In this document: positions 8,083 to 16,739 of the stretch, piece by piece | How the letters are laid out: the number at the start of each line of letters is the position of its first letter | How positions within the stretch are numbered: position 1 is the stretch's first letter | NCBI RefSeq assembly: GCF_022414575.1 | Contig: NZ_JADWYQ010000024.1 | Span: forward strand, 1-64,000 | Length of the DNA: 64,000 nt | DNA from: Streptomyces sp. MUM 178J | GTDB lineage: Bacteria; Actinomycetota; Actinomycetes; Streptomycetales; Streptomycetaceae | Direction: 5' to 3' | Notes under the pieces: model-generated | Databases searched by the model: none | Told to the model about the DNA's origin: nothing | Seen by the model: only the letters and a program-made list of their open reading frames with translations | Program-made: the position numbers and the translations under genes

Positions 8083-8934
8083 CTACGCGAACACGACCGT
8101 ACGGCTGCCGTTCAGCAGAATCCGGTGCTCGGCGTGCCACTTCACCGCGCGCGCCAGCGCCTGGCACTCCACATCGCGCCCGACCGCCACGAGCTGCTCG
8201 GGGGTGACGTCATGGCTGACGCGCTCGACCTCCTGCTCGATGATCGGCCCCTCGTCGAGGTCGGCCGTCACATAGTGCGCGGTGGCGCCGATCAGCTTCA
8301 CCCCGCGCACATGCGCCTGGTGGTATGGCTTCGCGCCCTTGAAGCTCGGCAGGAAGGAGTGGTGGATGTTGATGATCCGCCCGCTGAGCTGCTTGCACAG
8401 ATCGTCCGAGAGGACCTGCATATAGCGGGCGAGCACCACCAGCTCGACCTTCTCCGCACGCACCAGCTCCAGCAGCTCCGCCTCGGCCTGCGGCTTGGTG
8501 TCCTTGGTGACCGGGATGTGGTGGAAGGGGATGCCGTACGAGGAGACCAGCTCGGCGAAGTCCGTGTGGTTGGAGACCACGGCCGCGATCTCGACGGGCA
8601 GCGCGCCCGTCCGAGAGCGGAACAGCAGGTCGTTCAGGCAGTGCCCGAACTTGCTGACCATGAGGATGATCCGCATTCGCTCCTCGGCGAGATGGATCTC
8701 CCAGTCCATCTCGAAGGAGTCCCCCACGGCGGCGAAGCTGGCCCGCAGCTTCTCCACGGACACCGGGGCCTCGGCCGAGAAGTGGACCCGCATGAAGAAC
8801 AGACCCGTGTCCCGGTCTCCGAACTGCTGGCTGTCCTCGATGTTGCAGCCGGTGATGAAGAGGTAGCTGGAGACGGCGTGCACGATGCCCTGCTTGTCCG
8901 GGCACGAGAGCGTCAGGACGTACTGGTCGGTCAT
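8083..8934 (-). CDS. purU: Formyltetrahydrofolate deformylase
   Basis: 283 residues from ATG at 8934 (MTDQYVLTLSCPDKQGIV), matching the family length of about 280. An N-terminal ACT regulatory domain occupies residues 1-80. The formyltransferase-fold hydrolase domain has the catalytic Asn-His pair in GRIINIHHSFLPSFKGA and the catalytic Asp in ADLDEGPIIEQ. It hydrolyses 10-formyl-THF to THF and formate and so balances the one-carbon pool; the family is normally controlled by methionine/glycine through the ACT domain. An upstream ATG at 8952 would add six residues not typical of the family. Monocistronic. Confidence 0.96.
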   Translation of the reverse strand: MTDQYVLTLSCPDKQGIVHAVSSYLFITGCNIEDSQQFGDRDTGLFFMRVHFSAEAPVSVEKLRASFAAVGDSFEMDWEIHLAEERMRIILMVSKFGHCLNDLLFRSRTGALPVEIAAVVSNHTDFAELVSSYGIPFHHIPVTKDTKPQAEAELLELVRAEKVELVVLARYMQVLSDDLCKQLSGRIINIHHSFLPSFKGAKPYHQAHVRGVKLIGATAHYVTADLDEGPIIEQEVERVSHDVTPEQLVAVGRDVECQALARAVKWHAEHRILLNGSRTVVFA

Positions 8935-9062
8935 TCTTGTAGCCTGCCACATCCGCGGGCCACGGCCGTAGCTCGTCCACCCCTCGAACCGCGCCCGGGC
9001 CGCGCCGGGACCTCGCCTCGTAGGCGGATGATCAGGCGGACCGGGTACAGCGGACCGGACGC

Positions 9063-9509
9063 TCAGGCGGACCGGGTGAGTATCCGCAGGACCTCGAGCG
9101 AGCGCGGCGGCGCGTCCGGGTCCTCGCCGTCGTTCGAGGCCAGCCGCACATGGGCGTCACGGGCCGCCCGCACCGCCTCCGGCCAGCCGTGGTGCTCCAG
9201 ATAGTCCGACACGGGGGCGTCCGCGCCGACCTGGTGCATGATCCGCAGCACCCGCAGCACCGCCACATCGACGAGCGCAGCCTCGGCCGAGTCCCTGAAT
9301 ATCGTCCCGACGTACTTCTCCGCGGACCAGTTGTCCAGCCAGGTGTCCTCGACCAGCCGGTAGACGGCGTCGGTCACATCCCCGTACCCCTCGTGGCCGG
9401 CCAGCCAGCACTCCTGGTGGAAAACGGGGTCGGAAAGCATATGCAGCGCCGAGCGCACATTGCAGCGCCAGCGCCACCATGGCATGTCATTGAGCGGCAT
9501 GCCGCCCAT
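9063..9509 (-). CDS. Conserved Streptomyces protein of unknown function
   Basis: 148 residues from ATG at 9509 (MGGMPLNDMPWWRWRCNVRS); ATG at 9500 is an alternative. Rich in Trp and acidic residues, helical in appearance, with no signal peptide, membrane segment or known catalytic motif. I recall near-identical proteins next to purU in other Streptomyces but know no assigned function. It lies upstream of purU on the same strand, with about 130 bp between them. Confidence 0.8.
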   Translation of the reverse strand: MGGMPLNDMPWWRWRCNVRSALHMLSDPVFHQECWLAGHEGYGDVTDAVYRLVEDTWLDNWSAEKYVGTIFRDSAEAALVDVAVLRVLRIMHQVGADAPVSDYLEHHGWPEAVRAARDAHVRLASNDGEDPDAPPRSLEVLRILTRSA

Positions 9510-9677
9510 GGTGGAGGAGTGACGGCCGCGGCGGGAAGGGCTGACGGAACCTGACTGCACGCAGTCGATCGTACGTTCCCCCTGTCGCGCGGCCCTGCGT
9601 CCCCCTGTAATTCACCTTCCGGTCACCCTTCGTTGTGGAGCGCTCACTCCGGCGTTCCCCGTGAGGAGGAAATGTGC

Positions 9678-11012
9678 ATGGCCATGACCGGTTGGCGTCG
9701 CTCGTTCACCTCTCACCGCACCTCAGTCCGCGTCCCCACCTCAGTCCGCGTCCGCACAGCGGCGGCCCTGACGGCCGGCGCAGCACTCATAGCCGGCTGC
9801 GGCGTGCTCCCCGGCGGCTCGGGGGGCTCCAGGGAGCCCGTCAAAGTAATGACCTTCGCTCCGGAGAAGACCAGATCGACCAATCTGCCCGGAATGCCGG
9901 CCCTGGCGCAGACATACGCCCGGTGGGTCGCGGCCAAGGGCGGCATCGACGGCCACGAGCTGCAGGTCATCACCTGCAACGAGCAGAACACCCCCGCCGG
10001 AGCGGCCGCCTGCGCGCGGCGCGCGGTCAAGGAGGAGGTGGTCGCCGTCGTCGGCTCGTACAGCCAGCACGGCGATGCGTTTATGGCCCCCCTTGAGGCG
10101 GCCGGCATCCCCTTCATCGGCGGCTACGGGATCTCCGAGGAGGAGTTCACCAGCTATCTCTCCTACCCCGTCAACGGCGGCCAGGCCGCGCTGATGGCGG
10201 GCAGCGGCCGGCAGCTCGCCGGAGCCTGCGACAAGGTCGCACTGGTCCGGCCCAACTCGCTCGCGGGCGACGAACTGCCCCTGCTGCTCAACGCCGCCCT
10301 CAAGGAGCGCGGCCGCGACGAGGCCACGGACATCCTCGCCCCCGACGACGCCACCGCGTACGCGGAGCACGCGGAGAAGGCGCGCAAGGCGGCCGCCGAG
10401 GCGACGTTCGAGGAACTGGAGAAGGGCGAGAAGCCCGGGTGCGTGGCGGCGGCGCTCGGCGACCGCACCGAGACCTTCCTCGACTCCTTCCGGCGGCTCT
10501 CCGACGACGGCCGGCAGGTCCGGATCTCCTCCGTCATGGGCAGCGTCAACCAGCTCCTGATCAACAGCACCGGTGGACGGAAGGGGCCCTTCGAGGGGGC
10601 GTACGTCACCGGCTGGTACCCGGAGGCGAACGACGCGCGCTGGCAGCCGATGCGGGACGTGATCAACGAATACGCCTTTGGCGACAACCGGATCGACCCG
10701 GCCGACGCGGGCGTCCAGACCACATGGATCGCCTACACCGTGCTGCGCAAGGCGATCGAGTCCCTCAACCGGAACGAGATCACCGCGTCGGCCCTCTCCC
10801 GCGCCCTGGACGACGGCGTCCGGGTCACGACGGGCGGGCTCACCCCGCCGCTGCGCTGGGAGTACGAGGACATGCTCGGCGCGCCGGGGTATCCGCGGAT
10901 CGTCAACACGAGCGTGAGCTTCCAGATGGTCCGCGGCGGCCGGCTGACGGCCCAGCAGGGCGACTTCGCCGACGTCGCCGACACCTTGCTCAACGCGGCC
11001 TCGTCCGCGTAA
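9678..11012 (+). CDS. Lipoprotein substrate-binding protein (type 1 periplasmic-binding fold, branched-chain amino-acid type)
   Basis: About 444 residues from ATG at 9678, chosen because GAGGAGG lies 8 bases upstream; ATG at 9672 or 9684 is possible. The signal peptide has a basic N-region and a hydrophobic core ending in the lipobox LIAGC, so the mature protein is lipid-anchored outside the membrane. The body has the two-lobed LivJ-like pattern (VVAVVGSYSQHGDAFMAPLE, AGIPFIGGYG, AYVTGWYPEAND). No permease or ATPase gene is adjacent, so it is an orphan binding protein or a sensor-type lipoprotein. Ligand unknown. Confidence 0.85.
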   Translation: MAMTGWRRSFTSHRTSVRVPTSVRVRTAAALTAGAALIAGCGVLPGGSGGSREPVKVMTFAPEKTRSTNLPGMPALAQTYARWVAAKGGIDGHELQVITCNEQNTPAGAAACARRAVKEEVVAVVGSYSQHGDAFMAPLEAAGIPFIGGYGISEEEFTSYLSYPVNGGQAALMAGSGRQLAGACDKVALVRPNSLAGDELPLLLNAALKERGRDEATDILAPDDATAYAEHAEKARKAAAEATFEELEKGEKPGCVAAALGDRTETFLDSFRRLSDDGRQVRISSVMGSVNQLLINSTGGRKGPFEGAYVTGWYPEANDARWQPMRDVINEYAFGDNRIDPADAGVQTTWIAYTVLRKAIESLNRNEITASALSRALDDGVRVTTGGLTPPLRWEYEDMLGAPGYPRIVNTSVSFQMVRGGRLTAQQGDFADVADTLLNAASSA

Positions 11013-11232
11013 CCCGCTTCCTTCCGGGCCTCCGCCCGGCCCCTCCTCGGGGGCGCGGGCGTGGGGCGACGCTTGTGCCGGTTCGACAGGGAGTTGCCGG
11101 TCCAGAGTGCCGGAATCCGGGACGCAACCTCAGCTGCGGAAAGGGCCGACGCGACGCGGTCGGCACCGCGGTGCGGGGCGCCGGCCTCGCCTCATGGGGT
11201 ACCCACCGGACACCCCAAGGGCCCGCCGTCCG

Positions 11233-13029
11233 TCAGAGTTGGTCGCTGCGGCGCTCCGTCAGGTCGTACTTCTTGGCGATCACGTTCCACAACCCCGACG
11301 CTTCCTGCTTCGCCTTGGTCGCATCGCCGCTCGCCTTGTTCCCTCTCGCCAGTTCCTTGGTGCCGCGAGCCTGGCCGTCCTTGCAGCCCTTCTTGCCCTT
11401 CGTCTGGTCGGCCCAGGCCGCATAGTGGTCGTCCGCCGTGGCGGAAGCCTGCCAGGCCTCCGTGAGGGAGGCGGTGAGCTTGGCATGGTCGGGGAGTTGG
11501 TCGACGGTCAGCCCCTGCAGCCGGGTCACCATGCCCCGCCGCTGATTGGCGGCGGCGCGCAGATCCGCCGCGGCCTGGTCCAGGTTCTGGCACTGCTTGA
11601 TGTTCTCGACCGAACGGATCACGCTGTCGCGGCTGTTGTTGCTGTCCGCGAGGAGCTTGTCCAATGCCTTGGCCTGCGGCTCGGCGGGGTCTGCGGGAGC
11701 GGACGGCGACTGGGAGGCCGGGCTGGGGGCCGCCGATCCGGCTGCGACGTTCTGGCCCGCGCCCGCGTTCTCGGGGTCGTCGTCTCCGCCGAAGACCACG
11801 GCGCTGACACCGAGCCCGAGTACCGCGCATCCAACGACGACCGCGGCGATCAGCGGCACCCGCGAGGATCTGCGGCGGCTGGTGTCCGGCTCGGGCGTCT
11901 GGGGCTCGTACGGCGCGTAGCCGTTCTGCGGAGTCTGCAGCGGAGGCTGGTGCCCGGCCGTCGGCTGGTGCTGCGGCTGGTCCGCGAACCGGGGCAACTG
12001 CTGTGTGGCGTCCGCCACATGAGGCGCGCCGCCTCCGCTCTCGCGGAAGAGATTGTCGAACTCGGCCGGTGGCTGCCGGTCGCCGGGCGCGCCGGGCCTG
12101 ATGCCGTAGGGGGCGCCTCTGGGCACGGGCGGGATCTGCGCGGTCGGGGCCGCGGCGCTTCCCTGCGCGACCGGGGGCAGATACTGCGTGGCCTGCGCAT
12201 CGGGTCCTTGCGGGAGGGGGCGGGTGCCCAGGAACTGCGTCGACTCCGCCGGAGCCTCCGGCGGCAGCGCACCGGAGGCGGACTGCCCGCCGGGCGTGCC
12301 AGGCGCGCCGGGCGTGGACGCGACCGGCGGAATGTACTGCGTCGCGTCGGCGGCGCCCGCAGCGGACTGCCCCTGAGGAAGAGGCGCCTGCGGTGTCACG
12401 GGCGCCTGCGGAGGAAGCGGTCGGCTGACCGGGGCCCCCGCGTGTCCGTGCTGGCCGGCGTGCGCTCCATGACCAACCTGGCCCAGGTGCCCCGACTGGT
12501 CGGCATGGGCCGACTGCCCCGGCTGCCCTGCCTGTCCATGCCAGCCCATATGTCCGGGCTGGCCCGCGTACCCCGACTGCCCCGCGTGGCCGGGCTGGCC
12601 CACGTACCCAAGTTGGCCCACATCAGCTTGCTGACCCGGTTGCCCTTGCTGCCCCGGCTGCCCCGGTTGCCCGGGGTGTCCCGGGTGTCCCGGGTGCTCC
12701 GGCTGGCCCGGGTGCCCTTGCTGCCCCGGGTGCTCCGCGTACCCCGGCCCGCCCGCAGACGCCGACTGCCCCGCCTGACCGGCGGCGCCCGGCTGGCCCG
12801 GATGCTGCTCGGACTGCGGCTGCTGAACCTGCCCCTGGGACTGAGCCTGGGCATCGGCATGAGCCTGCGGCCCCCAGGGCTGCCCCCACGGCTGGCCGCC
12901 CGCCGGAGTCCCCTGTGCGTCGCCGCCGGGTATCCAGGGCTCGCTGCCGTCTGCGGGCAGCACGACGCCCTCGTGCGCGGGCCGGTCAGCAGGGAGTTGC
13001 CGGCCGTCACCCTGTCCGCTTTGCGTCAC
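11233..13029 (-). CDS. Single-pass membrane protein with a collagen-like Gly-Gln-Pro/His repeat N-terminus
   Basis: 598 residues. Residues ~60-200 are a collagen-like run of Gly-X-Y triplets dominated by GQP, GHP and GQQ. Residues ~200-390 are Pro/Gln/Ala-rich and contain repeated TQYIPPV/TQYLPPV/TQIPPV-like motifs. One membrane helix follows (VPLIAAVVVGCAVLGLGVSA) after a basic stop (RRRSSR), so the repeat part should be cytoplasmic and the last ~170 residues outside. The external part contains Cys residues (KQCQNL, KKGCKDG) and helical sequence. The Pro/Gln-rich cytoplasmic N-terminus with a small external domain resembles other Streptomyces membrane proteins with disordered tails. Function unknown. 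Confidence 0.8.
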   Translation of the reverse strand: MTQSGQGDGRQLPADRPAHEGVVLPADGSEPWIPGGDAQGTPAGGQPWGQPWGPQAHADAQAQSQGQVQQPQSEQHPGQPGAAGQAGQSASAGGPGYAEHPGQQGHPGQPEHPGHPGHPGQPGQPGQQGQPGQQADVGQLGYVGQPGHAGQSGYAGQPGHMGWHGQAGQPGQSAHADQSGHLGQVGHGAHAGQHGHAGAPVSRPLPPQAPVTPQAPLPQGQSAAGAADATQYIPPVASTPGAPGTPGGQSASGALPPEAPAESTQFLGTRPLPQGPDAQATQYLPPVAQGSAAAPTAQIPPVPRGAPYGIRPGAPGDRQPPAEFDNLFRESGGGAPHVADATQQLPRFADQPQHQPTAGHQPPLQTPQNGYAPYEPQTPEPDTSRRRSSRVPLIAAVVVGCAVLGLGVSAVVFGGDDDPENAGAGQNVAAGSAAPSPASQSPSAPADPAEPQAKALDKLLADSNNSRDSVIRSVENIKQCQNLDQAAADLRAAANQRRGMVTRLQGLTVDQLPDHAKLTASLTEAWQASATADDHYAAWADQTKGKKGCKDGQARGTKELARGNKASGDATKAKQEASGLWNVIAKKYDLTERRSDQL

Positions 13030-13415
13030 CGGGGACTCCTACATCTGGTGCATCTGGGGTGTGGACCTACGGAACCGTCGGCTCACGCTACCGGCTCCCC
13101 ACGGCGCTCCGCACACACGTGTGGCACCCGTTACAGCGTCTCCGGCGCGGTCGGCCGCGTCCGGCGCCGGGCTCCCGGCCGCGGCTCCCGGACTACGCCA
13201 CGGTAGGCACACGGAATCACCACATCGGCCCGCGCGGCAACGCAACGCAGCCCGCGCCGGAGGGTCGCACCAGACGGTCACGCCGCCCGGTCACAGCGCC
13301 CGGTCACAGAGCCCGGATACCGCCCGGTCACGCCGCCCGGTCACAGCGCCCGGATACCGCCCGGTCACACCGCCCGGTCACAGCGCCCGGATACCGCCCG
13401 GTCACACCGCGCCCG
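13030..13415. repeat. Intergenic region with a 37-bp tandem repeat at its left-strand gene end
   Basis: 386 bp between the NsdA-like gene stop and the collagen-like gene start. From 13281 it is built of GCCCGGTCACA-type blocks. A 37-bp unit beginning GCCCGGATACCGCCCGGTCA starts at 13311, 13348 and 13385, the last copy diverging before the stop at 13416. The rest (13030..13280) must hold the promoter of the collagen-like gene; I see no clear box. Confidence 0.75.
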
Positions 13416-14798
13416 TCACACCGGCTGCAGCCCCACCCTCGCGGTGAACTCCCGCACCGCCGGCTCGGCCGCGTACGGCTCCAAGCGCAGCTGCAGGTCA
13501 TCCAGATACTCCGCGCCCCGGCTGGACCGCAGCGACCCCATCAGCTCGACGGCCCGCGCCCCCGACGCGCACGCCAGCTCCACCTCGCGCTGCTGGACCT
13601 GCGCCGAGGCGAGCAGGACATAGCCGATGGCCCGCCGCCTGGCCCGCGACTCCGGGTGGCCTTCGAGGGCGTCCGCCGCATGGCGCGCGGCAGGCCCGGG
13701 CTGCCCCAGGTCGCGATAGCAGTGGGCCAGTTCGTCCGCGAGATACGCCTCGTCGAAGTGGGCGATCCACGCGGGGTCGTCCCCGGACGCGCCGTCGGCC
13801 CGCCCCAGCACCTCGACCGCCCGCCCCGCCGCCTTCAGGCAGGTGCGGGAGTCGCCGAGCAGCGCGTGCCCGCGCGCCTCCGCCGCCAGGAACATCGCCT
13901 CCGCCCTCGGCGTGACCTGCCCCCGCGTCCCTTCCTGGGCGGCGCGCGCGAGCTGCGCGATCTCTCGCGGATTGCCGAGCTGCGCCGCGAGGTGACTCAT
14001 CGAGGCGGCCAGCACATAGCCGCCGTAGCCGCGGTCGCCCGCCGCCTGCGCCAGTCTCAGCGCCTGGATGTAGTACCGCTGGGCGAGGCCGGGCTGACCG
14101 GTGTCGACGGCCATATAGCCGGCCAGTTCGGTCAGCCGCGCGACCGCCGCGAACAGTTCGCGTCCGACCGATTCCCGGTACGACCCGGAGAGCAGCCCGG
14201 AGATCACGCTGTTGAGGTAGTGCACGACCACGGGCCGCACATGGCCGCTGCCGAACCGGTGGTCGAGTTCGGTGAGCGCGCCGGTCGTCGCCCGTACCGC
14301 CGCGACGTCGGACATCCCGACATGTGCGCCCGCGTTCCGCGCCACCTGCGGGTCCGCGCCGGTGATCAGCCAGTCCCGGCTGGGCTCCACGAGCGCGGAG
14401 GCCGCGACCGCGGAGCCCGACAGGAAGTCGCGGCGGCCCACGTCGCTGCGCCACAGCTCGCAGACCTGCTCGATCGCGCCGAGCACGGTCGGCGAGAACT
14501 GCAGCCCCACGCCGGAGGCGAGGTTCTTTCCGTTCGCCATCCCGATCTCGTCGATCGTGACCGTGCGGCCCAGCTTTCGGCCCAGCGCCTCGGCGATGAT
14601 GCCCGGCGCCCGTCCGCGCGGCTGCTGGCCGCGCAGCCAGCGGGCCACCGACGTCTTGTCGTACCGGAGATCCAACCCCCGTTCCGCGCCGACCATGTTG
14701 ACGCGACGGGCCAGCCCTGCGTTGGAACACCCGGCTTCCTGGATGAGCGCCTGCAATCGCTCGTTCGGTTGTCGGGCGACGAGAGGCCTGGCTGCCAT
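13416..14798 (-). CDS. NsdA-like XRE-type regulator with TPR-like helical repeats (sporulation-associated protein family)
   Basis: 460 residues. An N-terminal HTH-like region (LQALIQEAGCSNAGLARRVN ... DKTSVARWLRGQQPRG, residues 14-62) is followed by helical repeats that look like TPRs (about 170-440). This is the layout of the Streptomyces family containing NsdA and 'sporulation-associated' proteins, cytosolic regulators of aerial growth and antibiotic production. A short hydrophobic RR-type segment (VGRRDFLSGSAVAASALVEP, around residue 120) is characteristic of several members. Start ATG at 14798 with a G-rich ribosome site. Divergent from the primase-like gene at 15057. Confidence 0.85.
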   Translation of the reverse strand: MAARPLVARQPNERLQALIQEAGCSNAGLARRVNMVGAERGLDLRYDKTSVARWLRGQQPRGRAPGIIAEALGRKLGRTVTIDEIGMANGKNLASGVGLQFSPTVLGAIEQVCELWRSDVGRRDFLSGSAVAASALVEPSRDWLITGADPQVARNAGAHVGMSDVAAVRATTGALTELDHRFGSGHVRPVVVHYLNSVISGLLSGSYRESVGRELFAAVARLTELAGYMAVDTGQPGLAQRYYIQALRLAQAAGDRGYGGYVLAASMSHLAAQLGNPREIAQLARAAQEGTRGQVTPRAEAMFLAAEARGHALLGDSRTCLKAAGRAVEVLGRADGASGDDPAWIAHFDEAYLADELAHCYRDLGQPGPAARHAADALEGHPESRARRRAIGYVLLASAQVQQREVELACASGARAVELMGSLRSSRGAEYLDDLQLRLEPYAAEPAVREFTARVGLQPV

Positions 14799-14818
14799 TG
14801 ACTACCCCCTGAGGCCGG

Positions 14819-14843
14819 CTGATCGGTCCACCACAGTGATCAG
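14819..14843. promoter_or_regulatory. Inverted repeat in the NsdA-like/primase-like divergent promoter
   Basis: CTGATC and GATCAG arms separated by 13 bases, 20 bp upstream of the NsdA-like ATG. The GGCTGAT core recurs once more at 14850. Possibly a site for autoregulation. Confidence 0.35.
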
Positions 14844-15056
14844 TGCCCGGCTGATATACGGAGAATGCAGAATGGTTCGGTCTTTGTCGCTTTTTGCCGG
14901 TAGGCGCGTCTCCCGCAGTTGGCTACCCGCCCCCCGCAGCGCAACAGCATGCGCGCCCCTGCCCGTGCACCCATGCGCCCCGTATGCAGGATCGATGCTC
15001 CACCACCCGCGCCGTGACGCCCGTAACCCAAGGTGAAGGGGGGAGTTGAGTGTGTC

Positions 15057-15809
15057 GTGGAAGAGACCATCGGAGTCAGCGCAGTCAGCTCAGTCAGCGC
15101 CGTCAGCAGAGTCAGCGGAGTCTCCGGAGGCGGCGCCGAAACCGCGCGGATCCCCCAGCAGCGGGGCGAGCAGCTGCTGGACAGCGCCGTGCGGTACGCG
15201 GAGGAGCGGCACTGGGACGTGTTCCCCGGCACCTGGCTGGAGCCGGTGGACGGCAGGGAAGTCTGCTCGTGCGGCGAGGCGGCCTGCCCGGCGCCGGGCG
15301 CGCACCCGGCCAGGCCCGACTGGGCGCACCAGGCGACAGGCAGCGCTGTGGCGGCGCGCAGGCTGTGGTCCAAGCACCCAAGGGCCTCCATCCTGCTGCC
15401 CACCGGTCGTACGTTCGACGCGCTCGACGTCTCGGAGTCCGCCGGCTTTCTGGCACTGGCCCGGCTCGAGCGGATGGACCTTCCGCTCGGCCCGGTGACC
15501 TGCACCCCGGACCGGCGGATGCTGTTCTTCGTCCTTCCCGGCGGCGCGGCCAAGGTCCCCGACCTGGTCCGCGGACTCGGCTGGACGCCCAGTGCGATCG
15601 ATCTCGCCCCGCGCGGCGAGGGCCACTATATGGCGGCTCCGCCGACCCGCGTCGGCGGCCGTGGCGCGGTGCAGTGGGCGCGCCGCCCGACGTCCGCCAA
15701 CCGCTGGCTGCCGGACGCGGAGGAGTTGATCAGCCCGCTGGCGTACGCGTGCGGGCGGGAGGCGGCCACGGCGAGGACGGCGCGCAGGCCGGGGCCCACC
15801 GGGGGCTGA
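15057..15809 (+). CDS. Bifunctional DNA primase/polymerase N-terminal domain protein
   Basis: About 250 residues. GTG at 15057 (MEETIGV) is preferred because GGGGGGAG lies ~12 bases upstream; GTG at 15033 would add eight residues. Core blocks LLDSAVRYAEERHWDVFPGT, a Cys cluster (CSCGEAACPAPGAHP) and HPRASILLPTGRTFDALDVS fit the AEP primase/polymerase (Prim-Pol) fold seen in phage and actinobacterial proteins. No helicase domain follows. Whether it still synthesises nucleic acid is doubtful, since stand-alone chromosomal copies next to the NsdA-like gene look like regulators or relics. Residues 5-35 are a Ser/Val/Gly repeat coded by an imperfect AGTCAGC repeat. Confidence 0.75.
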   Translation: MEETIGVSAVSSVSAVSRVSGVSGGGAETARIPQQRGEQLLDSAVRYAEERHWDVFPGTWLEPVDGREVCSCGEAACPAPGAHPARPDWAHQATGSAVAARRLWSKHPRASILLPTGRTFDALDVSESAGFLALARLERMDLPLGPVTCTPDRRMLFFVLPGGAAKVPDLVRGLGWTPSAIDLAPRGEGHYMAAPPTRVGGRGAVQWARRPTSANRWLPDAEELISPLAYACGREAATARTARRPGPTGG

Positions 15810-15881
15810 GCCCTGCACCCCCTCTGCGGCGTTGCTTAGGGTGGTCCCCGTACGTACGGGGACATCGAAAGGCGGGCCGCC

Positions 15882-16739
15882 ATGCCGGACCAGGCAGCGC
15901 ACCAGGCCACGGAAGCACTTTCCACATCTGAGGTATCTGAAGTATCTGCGGTGGGCGGAGCGTCACAGGCGCCGCCCGCCGTTCTCGTCCAGGACCTGTG
16001 GAAGAGGTTCGGCGATCAGGTCGCGGTCTCGGGTGTCGATCTGACGCTGCCCGCGGGACGGTTCATCGGTCTGGTCGGTCCGAACGGCGCGGGAAAGACC
16101 ACCACGCTGTCGATGGTGACCGGGCTGCTCCGCCCCGACAAGGGCCGTGTCGAGGTGGCCGGACACGACGTCTGGCGCGACCCGGTCGAGGCCAAGTCCC
16201 GTATCGGCGTGCTGCCGGAGGGTCTCCGTCTCTTCGAGCGGCTGTCCGGGCGTGAGCTGCTGGCGTACAACGGGCGGCTGCGCGGGCTGCCCGGCGGCGA
16301 GGTCGACAAGCGGGCGGCCCAGTTGCTGGACGTGCTCGACCTCGCGGGGGCGCAGCACAAGCTGGTCGTCGACTACTCGACCGGCATGCGCAAGAAGATC
16401 GGCCTGGCGGCCGCGCTGCTGCACAACCCGGAAGTGCTGTTCCTGGACGAGCCGTTCGAGGGCGTCGACCCGGTGTCGGCGCAGACGATCCGCGGAGTGC
16501 TGGAGCGCTACACCGCATCGGGCGCGACCGTCGTCTTCTCCAGCCATGTGATGGAGCTGGTGGAGTCGCTGTGCGACTGGGTGGCCGTGATGGCGGCGGG
16601 CCGCATCCGTGCCCAGGGGCCGCTGGCCGAGGTGCGCGGGGACGCCCCGTCGCTGCAGCAGGCGTTCCTGGAACTCGTCGGCGCGAACGGCCGGGACGCG
16701 GGGCAGTCGCTGGACTGGCTGGGCGGCGGCGCGCGATGA
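15882..16739 (+). CDS. ABC transporter ATP-binding protein
   Basis: 285 residues. Walker [10 protein letters not shown] near residue 68, signature YSTGMRKKIGLA (a weak LSGGQ equivalent), Walker B VLFLDEPFEGVDP, and the switch His in FSSHVMELVE. The first ~32 residues are a Ser/Glu/Val linker (STSEVSEVSAV) typical of slippage. The next gene starts in its stop codon (ATGA), so ATPase and permease are made together. Type: ABC-2-like export or membrane-lipid handling. Substrate unknown. Confidence 0.92.
   Translation: MPDQAAHQATEALSTSEVSEVSAVGGASQAPPAVLVQDLWKRFGDQVAVSGVDLTLPAGRFIGLVGPNGAGKTTTLSMVTGLLRPDKGRVEVAGHDVWRDPVEAKSRIGVLPEGLRLFERLSGRELLAYNGRLRGLPGGEVDKRAAQLLDVLDLAGAQHKLVVDYSTGMRKKIGLAAALLHNPEVLFLDEPFEGVDPVSAQTIRGVLERYTASGATVVFSSHVMELVESLCDWVAVMAAGRIRAQGPLAEVRGDAPSLQQAFLELVGANGRDAGQSLDWLGGGAR

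Noticed and set aside
13281..13424. CRISPR-like array
   Set aside because: The repeats are contiguous without unique spacers, vary in length and have no cas genes nearby.
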